From: an uncultured Oscillospiraceae bacterium
GTDB lineage: Bacteria; Bacillota; Clostridia; Oscillospirales; Oscillospiraceae
Length of the DNA: 53,317 nt
Reading direction: 5' to 3'
NCBI GenBank assembly: GCA_934591845.1
Contig: CAKTPO010000016.1
Location: forward strand, 1-53,317
The notes under the pieces are model-generated. The model ran no database searches, was not told the DNA's origin, and saw only the letters and a program-made list of their open reading frames with translations. The translations under genes were made by a program, and so were the position numbers. Positions within the stretch are counted from its first letter, which is position 1. Each line of letters opens with the position of its first letter. Below, piece by piece: positions 13,233 to 21,571 of this stretch.

Positions 13233-14461
13233 AACGTTTCTACGGATTCGCCTACAGTTTCTAGAATGTTTCACGCTGCCCCGCCCCCTCATCAGTCTCG
13301 GCTGCGCCGAGCCAGCTTCCCCCAAGGGAAGCTTTTGTACCGTGCTTTCGGGTATCGGTTTTATCGAAACGCCCCAGGGAAGCTCTCAATACCTTCCCCA
13401 ACGGGGAAGGGGGACCGCCCGCAGGCGGTGGATGAGGGGCGGTACAGCGTTGTGTGTTATAGGAACAACAGGCGCAAAGGTAAATCTACCGAGTCTCACC
13501 GTAGGGAACGGCCTATGTGCCGTTCCGTTACGTTGCAATTACAACCCCTGTGGACAAACCGGAACCACCCCCGACATGTCATTCCGAGACCGCAGTGAGT
13601 CGAGGAATCTTCCCAAGTTGCATGTTTTACCTTGTGTTGGTACATTTCTGCCACGTGGTGGATTCCTCCACTCCGCTTGCGCTACGGTCGGAATGACAAA
13701 ATTGGGGTACGTTTCTACGGATTCGCCTATTGTTTCTGGATTGTTTCACGTTGCCCCGCTGCCTCATCAGTCTCGGCTGCGCCGAGCCAGCTTCCCCGGA
13801 GGGGAAGCTTTTGTACCGTGCTTTCAGGTATCGGTTTTATCGAAACGCCCCAGGGAAGCTCTCAATACCTTCCCCAACGGGGAAGGAGGACCGCCCGCAG
13901 GCGGTGGATGAGGGGCGGTACAGCGTTGCGCATTGTGGAAACAACAGGCGCAAAGGGAATCATACCGAGTCTCACCGTAGGGAACGGCCTATGTGCCGTT
14001 CCGCTACGTAGCAATTACAACCCCTGTGGATAACCGGAACCACCCCCCGACATGTCATTCCGAGCAGTGAGCCGAGGAATCTTCCCAAGTGGCAGATTTT
14101 ATCTTGCGCCGGTTCTTCATCCCACGTGGTGGATTCCTCCACTCCGGTCGGAATGACAATGATGCTACGTTTCTACGGATTCGCCTACAGTTTCTAGAAT
14201 GTTTCACGCTGCCCCGCCCCCTCATCAGTCTCGGCTGCGCCGAGCCAGCTTCCCCCAAGGGAAGCTTTTGTACCGTGGTTTCGGGTGTCGGGGGTTATTG
14301 GGAACGGTTCCTTCCTTTCACGTGCGGAACGGCACATAGGCCGTTCCCTACATACTTTAACAAATGGGTCAAAATGAACAACGTTGGTCGCCCCAACAAC
14401 TGTCAACTGTCAACTGTCAACTAAAGAGAAATTGTCAATTGTCCATTGTCAATTGTCAATT
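13233..14461. repeat. Mosaic of dispersed hairpin repeats, left of the beta-CASP gene
   Basis: No gene is supported here; several short frames read through the repeats and are not credible. Five repeat families are interleaved. Family A (ACGTTTCTACGGATTCGCC..., with CTCGGC/GCCGAG and GCTTCCC/GGGAAGC hairpins): 13233-13357, 13709-13836, 14167-14290. Family E (CTTCCCC/GGGGAAG plus ACCGCC/GGCGGT hairpins): 13378-13452, 13854-13930. Family B, the REP-like GTAG hairpin: 13501-13526 and 13977-14002 forward, 14326-14351 reverse. Family C (long palindrome bounded by TGTCATTCCGA and TCGGAATGACA): 13577-13698, 14053-14158. Family D (tandem CAACTGT/CAATTGT heptamers): about 14395-14461, ending against the stop codon of the next gene. 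Confidence 0.9.
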
Positions 14462-14463
14462 TT

Positions 14464-16065
14464 TCACTGCCACTTCTCGCACAGCTGATTGATCTGATCC
14501 GTCAACCGGCTCACGTCCTTATTTGTTCTCCCCCGCATGTTTTTGACGATGACGCTGAGCCGTCCCAGGGCGCTCAGCAGTTTTTCGTACAGGCTGTTCT
14601 TCCGGGCGGTGGAGGGTTTCAGGGTTTCCTTGACCACCGGTACGCCCTGGGCCTCGTAGGTAAACTTCCCGGCGGCCAGGTCGAATACCGTGCCGGAATA
14701 GGGGGCCGAGGCCTGCAAGCCTAGTTTTTGGTGAATGAGTCCGGCGAAAAAGTCCGTAACCTGATCCTCCCCGTGGTTGACAAACACCCGCCGGGGCTTT
14801 TCTTCAAAGGCTTCCAGCCACTGAAGCAGCCCCGCCTGGTCGGCGTGGCCGCTTTTTCCCGGCATGGAGAGAATGCGGGCATTCACCGCCACTTCTTCAT
14901 TGAATAGTTTCACCGATGTTACCCCGCCGTCCAAAAGGGTCCTGCCCAGAGTTCCCTCGGCCTGGTAGCCTACAAACAGGATGGTGGCGTTTTCTTTCCA
15001 CAGGTTGTGCTTTAAGTGGTGGCGAATGCGCCCGGCTTCGCACATGCCGCTGGCGGACAAAATCACCTTGGGTTTGGGGTCCAGGTTAATGGCCTTGCTT
15101 TCCTCGCTGCTCACCGCCAGCCGAAGCCCCGGGAACATCAGGGGGTTCACCCCTTGCTTTATCAGGTCGTTGGTCTTGTCGTCCAGGCATTGGGGGTTGC
15201 ATTGGAGGAAAATCCCCGTGGCCTCAATGGCCAGCGGGCTATCCACATACACCGGGGTATTGGGGTCTACCAGCCCCCCATCCATGGTCTGCCGGATGAG
15301 ATAGAGCATTTCCTGGGTGCGCCCCACAGCGAAAGCGGGGATCACCAGGTTGCCGCCCTTGCCCAGGGTCTCCCGGATGATGCGCCCCAGATAGGCCGTA
15401 GGATCCGGGCAGGGGGTGTGGAACCGGTCACCGTAGGTGGATTCCATGAGTACATAGTCCGCGCTCTTTGGAAATTCCTTTTCCCGGAGCAAGGGCAAAT
15501 CTTTATTGCCCAGATCCCCGGAGAACACCACTTTCCGCTGCCGCTCCCCCTCCCGCAGGAATACTTCTATGGAGGCAGAACCCAACAGATGCCCGGCATT
15601 CAGGAAGCGGACTTCGATCCCCTCCCGGATTTGAATGGTCTCATCCATAGGACAGGGCCGGAAGCGTTTCAGGCATTTTTCCGCATCCGTCAGATCATAG
15701 ATGGGTTCCACCGGCGGCTGCCCCGCCCGGGCGTTTTTCCGGGTCTGCCACTGGGCATCCTGCATCTGGATATGGGCGCAGTCTTTCAGCATAATGCCGC
15801 AGAGATTGGTGGTTTCCTCCGTGGCGTAAATGCTGCCCCGAAACCCGTTCTTGGTTAGCAGGGGCAAAAGCCCTGAGTGGTCAATATGGGCATGGGTCAG
15901 CAGCACAAATTCCAGCCCCGCCGGACTCACCGGCAAGACCTGATTCTGAAAGCAGTCCTTCCCCTGCTCCATGCCGCAGTCCACCAGCCCGGAGATCCCC
16001 CCGCACTCGATCAGCGTACAACTCCCGGTCACCTCATGGGTCGCCCCCAAAAACGTCAGCTTCAT
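14464..16065 (-). CDS. Beta-CASP metallo-beta-lactamase-fold hydrolase
   Basis: Belongs to the CPSF73/YSH1-like group of metallo-beta-lactamase-fold RNases, as bacterial and archaeal members do. The 533 residues show the metal-binding THAHIDHSG motif near 57-65, MESTYGDRFH, the beta-CASP insertion with PAFAVGRTQEMLY, SASGMCEAGRIRHH and the final metal histidine in KSGHADQAGLLQW. The substrate is inferred to be RNA. The last 60 residues are a predicted helical extension (EKLLSALGRLSVIVKNMRGR...). It stands alone between two repeat mosaics, whose right-hand ends match each other as direct repeats. It has an extended -10 promoter and no obvious partner gene. Confidence 0.88.
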   Translation of the reverse strand: MKLTFLGATHEVTGSCTLIECGGISGLVDCGMEQGKDCFQNQVLPVSPAGLEFVLLTHAHIDHSGLLPLLTKNGFRGSIYATEETTNLCGIMLKDCAHIQMQDAQWQTRKNARAGQPPVEPIYDLTDAEKCLKRFRPCPMDETIQIREGIEVRFLNAGHLLGSASIEVFLREGERQRKVVFSGDLGNKDLPLLREKEFPKSADYVLMESTYGDRFHTPCPDPTAYLGRIIRETLGKGGNLVIPAFAVGRTQEMLYLIRQTMDGGLVDPNTPVYVDSPLAIEATGIFLQCNPQCLDDKTNDLIKQGVNPLMFPGLRLAVSSEESKAINLDPKPKVILSASGMCEAGRIRHHLKHNLWKENATILFVGYQAEGTLGRTLLDGGVTSVKLFNEEVAVNARILSMPGKSGHADQAGLLQWLEAFEEKPRRVFVNHGEDQVTDFFAGLIHQKLGLQASAPYSGTVFDLAAGKFTYEAQGVPVVKETLKPSTARKNSLYEKLLSALGRLSVIVKNMRGRTNKDVSRLTDQINQLCEKWQ

Positions 16066-16094
16066 AGCATGGCCCCCTTTCCGTTTGTATTCAT

Positions 16095-16103
16095 ATTATA
16101 GCA
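16095..16103 (-). promoter_or_regulatory. Extended -10 promoter of the beta-CASP gene
   Basis: The minus strand reads TGCTATAAT, an extended -10 element, about 30 bases before the ATG. No good -35 hexamer is seen at the right distance. Confidence 0.6.
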
Positions 16104-16130
16104 CACTTGTGGGCAATCGCCCATAGAAAT

Positions 16131-17422
16131 TGACATTAGACAATTCCTTTTTAGTTGACAGTTGAAAGTGGACAGTTGACAGTTGTTGGGGCGACAAAGG
16201 TTGTTCATTTCTGAACGTTCGTTAAAGTATGTAGGGAACGGCCTATGTGCCGTTCCGGAAACGTCCGTCCTTTCACCCCGCCGGGTCAAACGTGGACACC
16301 CACCAGCGAAACCGTAGGGAACGGCCTATGTGCCGTTCCGCACCCGAAAGGACAGAACCCGTTCCTTCAAAAACCCAGTACCAAAAAGCACGGTACAAGA
16401 GCTTCCCCGCCGGGGAAGCTGGCAGGGCGCAGCCCTGACTGATGAGGGGCGGGGCGGCCTGAAACGTTTTAGGAACTGTAGGCGAATTCGTAGAAACGTC
16501 CCCCCGTTGTCATTCCGACCGCAGCGCTAGCGGAGTGGAGGAATCTTCTACGTAAGACAAAGAACCACCACAAGATAAAACTTGCTACTTGGGAAGATTC
16601 CTCGACTCCGTTTCACTCCGCTCGGAATGACATATACGGTGGGTTTCTACCTCTGCGCCCATTGTTCCTACAATGTTTAACGCCGTACCGCCCCTCATCC
16701 ACCGCCTGCGGGCGGTCCCCCTTCCCCGGCGGGGAAGGTCTTTTTGGAGCTTCCCTCAACGTACCGATAAACCCAGCACCCGAAAGCACGGTACAAAAGC
16801 TTCCCCGCCGGGGAAGCTGGCAGGGCGCAGCCCTGACTGATGAGGGGCGGGGCAGCCTGAAACATTCCAAAAGCAACAGGCGCAAAGGTAAATCTACCGA
16901 GTCTCACCGTAGGGAACGGCCTATGTGCCGTTCCGCTGCGTTGCAATTACAACCCCTGTGGACAAACCGGAACCACCTACCAGTATGTCATTCCGAGCGA
17001 ACGGTAGTGAGTCGAGGAATCTTCCCAAGTGGCAGATTTTATCTTGCGCCGGTTCTTCATCCCACGTGGTGGATTCCTCCACTCCGCTTGCGCTACGGTC
17101 GGAATGACATATGGGGGGACGTTTGTACGGATTCGCCAACTGTTTCTAGAATATTTCTCGCTGCACCGCCCCCTCATCAGTCTCGGCTGCGCCGAGCCAG
17201 CTTCCCCCAAGGGAAGCTTTTGTACCGTGGTTTCGGGTGCCAGGGGTTATTGGGAACGGTTCCGTCCTTTCACGTGCGGAACGGCACATAGGCCGTTCCC
17301 TACATACTTTAACGGGTGGGTCAAAATAAACAACGTTGGTCGCCCCAATAACTGTCAACTGTCAACTGTCAACTGTCAACTGCCCCAATAATTGTCAATT
17401 GTCCATTGTCAATTGTCAATTT
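16131..17422. repeat. Mosaic of dispersed hairpin repeats, right of the beta-CASP gene
   Basis: No supported gene. It contains the same families as the left mosaic. Family D: 16131-16195 (inverted) and about 17345-17422. Family B: 16231-16256, 16314-16339, 16909-16934 forward and 17278-17303 reverse. Family A: 16387-16500 and 16776-16870 inverted, 17119-17240 direct. Family C: 16508-16632, 16986-17109. Family E: 16681-16755 inverted. The order B-C-A-B(reverse)-D from 16876 to 17422 repeats that from 13946 to 14461 in the same orientation, so the beta-CASP gene lies between direct repeats of about 0.5 kb. Confidence 0.9.
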
Positions 17423-17468
17423 AAATTCAAAACCCTCTCCGGCGAAAACCGGAGAGGGTTTTGAATTT
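17423..17468 (-). terminator. Intrinsic terminator of the surface-protein gene
   Basis: A perfect 20-bp stem (AAATTCAAAACCCTCTCCGG with its complement) around a six-base loop, 16 bases after the stop at 17484. Repeat family D begins immediately beyond it. Confidence 0.88.
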
Positions 17469-17483
17469 ACGCTAGGCTTTCAA

Positions 17484-19652
17484 TTACTGAACGCCCTTCT
17501 TCTTTTTGATCACAATCGCTGCACCGAAGCCAACCACTGCTACGGCCAGGACTGCTACTGCAACACCCAGCTTGACGTCGTCGCCAGTCTTGGGGTTGGT
17601 GGAGTCTGTTGCTTTCTGGGTGACGTTGTTCACCATGACGTACAGGTATACGGAACCCTCACGCTCGGAGTTGTCGCCTACCCGGATGGGTTCAGCGGCA
17701 CCGTTGGTGTTCTTGGTCTTGATGAAGTCGGACCAGGTGCTGGCGTCAAAGAAAGCGGTGTAGGTCAGGTTCTTGTTGCTGGTGTTCCGCAGAGCGGAGG
17801 AGATGGCGGACTTGACCTCGCTGTTCAGGTACAGAACACCGTTCTGAACCATGTCGGTGACCTTGACCCGGGTCTGCAGGGTCTTCACATTGCCGTTGGT
17901 GTACACATCCACGTATACATCGGAGATACCGCCGAAGTAGGGCTGGATGTTCACAGTGGTGTCCTTGAAATTGTAGATGTCGGTGGGGTAGATGGGCTTG
18001 CCGTTGTAGGTCCAGATGGCACTCTTGCCACCAACAACGTACTCAGGCATGTTGCCAATGGGGCTACCGGCGTACACGATTCTGGTATCCAAAACAGTAC
18101 CGTCGCTGCGCAGGAATCTCAGAGTGCAGGATTCGCTGTTGCGCTGGATGCTAACATCCTTGTCGTAAGCACCGACAGTAGCCACGCCGCCATTGACCTG
18201 GGAGGCAGTGTAGTAAAAGGGCTGACCAGCCGTATTCTTAACAGTGATGCCGCCGAAAGCGGAGTTGTTGATCAGGTTTGCGGACAGGTAGTTCTTGTAA
18301 GGATAGCCAACTCTCATGGTGACTTCCTTAAAGGAGGTGGCATTGTCGTAAACTTTAACTTTGATCTCATTGAACAGCTCTACAGTAATCGTACCGCCGC
18401 TGACGGTAACAACGGGTTCCTCATACTTGGTAAGGTCAACAGTAATGCCCGCATCATCCAGAATGGCCTTGGCATCTTTGCTTGTAAAAGTGCCGTAGTA
18501 AAGAACACCAGACTTGGAAGCGAACGTCTTACCGTTTGTAACACAGTTCACAGTGTAGCTGCCCTTGGAGTTCAGGGTCATGCTGATGGTCTGACCATTG
18601 GGAACAACATTATAGTCGTACTTGGACAGGTCGTAAGTCTTATTGGCAGCTTTCAGAATATCAGCAGCGTCAGCATTGCCAACAGGGCCACCCTTCTTGG
18701 TGAAGCTGAAGCTCTTGGGGTTATCACTCTGGCCGTTTACGTTCAGGAGCAGAGCGGTGTAGGTATAGTCGGTGGGAATGGGAGTTGCGGTGAAAGAAAT
18801 CACGTAGCCAGTGTTCACAAAGGTAGAACCAGCCGTATACTTGGTGGGATCCATGCCAATCTTGGGCATTACGTCAGCGGCACTATTGTAAGCAGCCGTA
18901 CCGGTTTCATCAACGAATTCCTTGTTCTCAACAGTGCCGTTCACAGTCACCTTGACTTGGTACTTTACAGCGGCACATTTTTCGCACTTGCCCTTACCAT
19001 TGGGGAAGCTATGAGCAGTCTTGGGAATGGTAGCACCCTTTTCGGTATAGCCGCAGGCATATACCTTATCACCAGTGTAGCCTTCAGCGGTGCAGGTTGC
19101 GGCCTTCTGATTCGTCGGGGTCATCTCCGCAGCATCGTGAGGAACCCGCTTGGTTTCTTTGCAATTAGTATTACCGCAAGAACCATCGCACATCAGTAAG
19201 TGGCCCTCGGCGTTACCGCTATTAGGAACCAGGTCAGTGTAGTTGTGAGTTACAGGAGCGGGGGTCTTTGTGACCAAAGCAACAGAAACAGCCTTATCGG
19301 TATAGTTATATACCGTCTCTTTATAGTCATAGCCAGTGCCGTATGTTGCTTCCAACCCTGCCGCCTGGAGCGCACGCTGGCCGGCAATTGCGGCTTGAGA
19401 ATCAGTAAATACATATCGGTTGTGACCTGCGGGGTTCTTCACGTCAAAGGTAAACGGCTGCTTCACAACGCGAGTCCCATCTACCATGACATAGATTGTA
19501 GTAAGCGTTACCGTTTCTTCTTCGGCAACAGGAGCAACGACAGAATTATTATCTTCTGTGTCCTCACCGTCAGCAAAGGACGCGAATGGAATCACTGAAA
19601 CCAGCATCACTGCAACCAGCAGCAAGCTGAACAGCTTCTTGCATGTCTTCAT
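17484..19652 (-). CDS. Sortase-anchored surface protein (NPKTG motif)
   Basis: Secreted, wall-anchored protein of 722 residues. It has a signal peptide (MKTCKKLFSLLLVAVMLVSV... cut near AFASFADG), a Cys/His-containing segment common in gut Firmicute surface proteins (CDGSCGNTNCKET to KGKCEKCAAV, about 150-225), several beta-rich stretches, and a classic C-terminus: NPKTG at 686-690, a hydrophobic helix and KKKK. NPKTG is a variant sortase signal. No adhesin or enzyme domain is recognised, so the ligand is unknown. It has its own strong promoter, a structured 5' leader, an AGGAGG site and a terminator, so it is monocistronic. Confidence 0.85.
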   Translation of the reverse strand: MKTCKKLFSLLLVAVMLVSVIPFASFADGEDTEDNNSVVAPVAEEETVTLTTIYVMVDGTRVVKQPFTFDVKNPAGHNRYVFTDSQAAIAGQRALQAAGLEATYGTGYDYKETVYNYTDKAVSVALVTKTPAPVTHNYTDLVPNSGNAEGHLLMCDGSCGNTNCKETKRVPHDAAEMTPTNQKAATCTAEGYTGDKVYACGYTEKGATIPKTAHSFPNGKGKCEKCAAVKYQVKVTVNGTVENKEFVDETGTAAYNSAADVMPKIGMDPTKYTAGSTFVNTGYVISFTATPIPTDYTYTALLLNVNGQSDNPKSFSFTKKGGPVGNADAADILKAANKTYDLSKYDYNVVPNGQTISMTLNSKGSYTVNCVTNGKTFASKSGVLYYGTFTSKDAKAILDDAGITVDLTKYEEPVVTVSGGTITVELFNEIKVKVYDNATSFKEVTMRVGYPYKNYLSANLINNSAFGGITVKNTAGQPFYYTASQVNGGVATVGAYDKDVSIQRNSESCTLRFLRSDGTVLDTRIVYAGSPIGNMPEYVVGGKSAIWTYNGKPIYPTDIYNFKDTTVNIQPYFGGISDVYVDVYTNGNVKTLQTRVKVTDMVQNGVLYLNSEVKSAISSALRNTSNKNLTYTAFFDASTWSDFIKTKNTNGAAEPIRVGDNSEREGSVYLYVMVNNVTQKATDSTNPKTGDDVKLGVAVAVLAVAVVGFGAAIVIKKKKGVQ

Positions 19653-19686
19653 AATGTAATCCTCCTAATAAAATGGATTTTTAATA

Positions 19687-19750
19687 GCCGGTACGCACCA
19701 GCGGTCAGGTGAAAGTCCCCAGCCGATGGTGGTTGGCTCCGGGTGCTTTC
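19687..19750 (-). ncRNA. Unidentified structured 5' leader of the surface-protein gene
   Basis: The transcript begins near 19757 and within a few bases enters a GC-rich segment unlike the AT-rich flanks. On the minus strand, GCACCC (19741-19746) can pair with GGTGC (19695-19699). Inside, AGCC/GGCT closes a ten-base loop, and GGGGACTTTCACCT follows. The ribosome binding site lies about 30 bases beyond. This is the position of a cis-regulatory RNA, but it does not match the conserved cores I know for c-di-GMP, SAM, TPP, cobalamin, preQ1, glycine or THF riboswitches. Confidence 0.4.
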
Positions 19751-19763
19751 CTTATGTAGCTGT

Positions 19764-19792
19764 ATTATATACCGGAATCTTCATTTCGTCAA
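19764..19792 (-). promoter_or_regulatory. Promoter of the surface-protein gene
   Basis: On the minus strand, TTGACG (19787-19792), 17 bases, TATAAT (19764-19769). It places the start near 19757, giving a leader of about 105 bases. Confidence 0.82.
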
Positions 19793-20014
19793 GAGGAAAA
19801 TTACAAAAAATTACAAAATTAATTACAAGCAAGTTACGCTCGTACCTTTTCTTTGTTTCCGTTTCTTTCCTTTCCCCATTTCCCCGGTCTTTCAGGACAC
19901 TTTGCCGGTCATTTTCTCATTGTTTTGTCATTTTGGTTACAAAGTGAAATAGTAACATTTTGAAGCGGCCCCATACCACCCAGCCCTTAAACGCAAGCGG
20001 ACGTCCCCAGATCA

Positions 20015-21043
20015 CGTCAGTTGAAAAAATGCCGCCAATCAGCGAAACCGTAGGGAACGGCCTATGTGCCGTTCCGCACGTTTAAGCACGGAACCGTTTC
20101 CGATAAAAACCAGAAACGTCAGGGGTGGTTCCGTTTTGTTTGAACAGGGGTTATAATTGCCACGCCCCCGGAACGGCACATAGGCCGTTCCCTACGGTGA
20201 GACTCGGTATGTTTCCCCTTTGCGCCCATTGTTTCGGCATTCCGCAACGCCGCCCTGCCCGTCCTTAGAACACGTCGGTTGAAAAATGCCGCCAATCAGC
20301 GAAACCGTAGGGAACGGCCTATGTGCCGTTCCGCACCTGAAAGGACGGAATCGTTACCGATAAAAACCAGGAACGCCCCCCATTGTGTCATTCAGGCCAC
20401 AGGCGGCGTGGGGAACAACATATCGGGAGGCGGTCTCTTTTGTCTACACGGGTTATAATTGCAACGTAACGGAACGGCACATAGGCCGTTCCCTACGGTG
20501 AGACTCGGTTTGATTCCCTTTCATCGACACGGGTTATATTCGCCACGCAGCGGAACGGCACATAGGCCGTTCCCTACGGTGAGACTCGGTTTGTCTACCT
20601 TTGCGCCTGTTGTTTCGGCATTCCGTAACGCCGCCCCGCCCGTCCTTAGAACACGTCGGTTGAAAAATGCCGCCAATCAGCGAAACCGTAGGGAACGGCC
20701 TATGTGCCGTTCCGCACCTGAAAGGACGGTACCGTTACCGATAAAAACCGGGAACGCCCCCCCATTCTGTCATTCCAACCACAAGCAGCGTGGGGAAACA
20801 ACATATCGGGAGGCGGTCTCTTTTGTCTACACGGGTTATAATCGCCACGCAGCGGAACGGCACATAGGCCGTTCCCTACGGTGAGACTCGGTTTGGTTCC
20901 CTTTCATCGACACGGGTTATAATTGCCACGCCCCCGGAACGGCACATAGGCCGTTCCCTACGGTGAGACTCGGTATGTTTCCCCTTTGCGCCCATTGTTT
21001 CGGCATTCCACAACGCCGCCCCGCCCGTCCTTAGAACACGTCG
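20015..21043. repeat. Tandem array of inverted REP-like hairpins beside the RAYT gene
   Basis: Eight copies of the 26-base hairpin (GTAG, then GGAACGGC, a six-base loop, GCCGTTCC): forward at 20050-20075, 20307-20332, 20688-20713; reverse at 20170-20195, 20471-20496, 20552-20577, 20854-20879, 20936-20961. The pattern forward-reverse-reverse recurs with a period of 381-384 bases (20307/20688, 20471/20854, 20552/20936), preceded by a shorter partial unit. Spacers are conserved too (for example CCGCCAATCAGCGAAACC before forward copies, GGTGAGACTCGGT after reverse ones). The array ends about 18 bases from the RAYT stop codon. No gene is supported within it. Confidence 0.92.
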
Positions 21044-21061
21044 GTGTCTCTCCTTTATAAA

Positions 21062-21559
21062 TCAATTGCGTTTTTCTCCGTGGGTCAACAGCCATTTCTG
21101 GGGATTATTTTCAATATACTGCCAAATCTCGTTATAGTCCCGCTGGTTCCTGATGATGTGGTCATAATAAGATTTCTGCCATAGCTTTCCGTGAAACGGA
21201 TGCGCTCTGCCGGTTTTGACCCATTGGATATATTCATTGGTGGTCATGGTCTTAAAAAAGCGCAAGATGTCCGGGAGGGACTGGTTTTTCGTTGCCAACA
21301 GCAAGTGTATATGATTCGGCATCACTACATACAGGTCTACGGAAATACCAGGGTACTTTTTTTCGGTTTCTGCCACCCACTTGTGGACGATCTGATTGGA
21401 ACCGCTGCCGGTATGGGCTATCCTCGTATCTTTTTTTATGGCCTGTTCCATAAAAAACAGGTGCTGCCGTTCTTGGGTGCAGATGGTTATGAAATACACA
21501 TCGGTTTCGGTATAATCATACCCCGGAATCCGATTCCATTTTCGTTGCGGCTGTTCCAT
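21062..21559 (-). CDS. REP-associated tyrosine transposase (RAYT, Y1 family)
   Basis: A single-strand DNA transposase-like endonuclease of the Y1/HUH superfamily. The 165 residues contain the HUH-type metal motif MPNHIHLLL (His83, His85), the helix with the likely nucleophile WQKSYYDHIIRNQRDY (Tyr131 or Tyr132) and the RAYT C-terminal YIENNPQKW. The length is typical of a full RAYT; no lesion is visible. RAYTs are known to bind and cleave REP hairpins carrying a GTAG or GGAG foot. The neighbouring array has exactly such hairpins. The start is supported by a GGGGGG site eight bases upstream. It begins 12 bases after the LytTR gene, suggesting co-transcription. Confidence 0.92.
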   Translation of the reverse strand: MEQPQRKWNRIPGYDYTETDVYFITICTQERQHLFFMEQAIKKDTRIAHTGSGSNQIVHKWVAETEKKYPGISVDLYVVMPNHIHLLLATKNQSLPDILRFFKTMTTNEYIQWVKTGRAHPFHGKLWQKSYYDHIIRNQRDYNEIWQYIENNPQKWLLTHGEKRN

Positions 21560-21571
21560 ATTCTATCCCCC

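Noticed and set aside
13102..13911. Frames through the repeat mosaic (also 13632-14033, 16662-17291, 20459-20884)
   Set aside because: They simply translate repeat families A, B, C and E, and the same peptide strings recur wherever the repeats do; no start signals.
19681..19750. Group II intron or cobalamin riboswitch on the plus strand
   Set aside because: Only the short string AGGTGAAAGTCC resembles these; no domain V, no reverse transcriptase and no cobalamin box were found, and the promoter points the other way.
20015..21043. CRISPR array
   Set aside because: Repeats are hairpins in both orientations with long conserved spacers, not short direct repeats with unique spacers of constant length; no cas genes are nearby.
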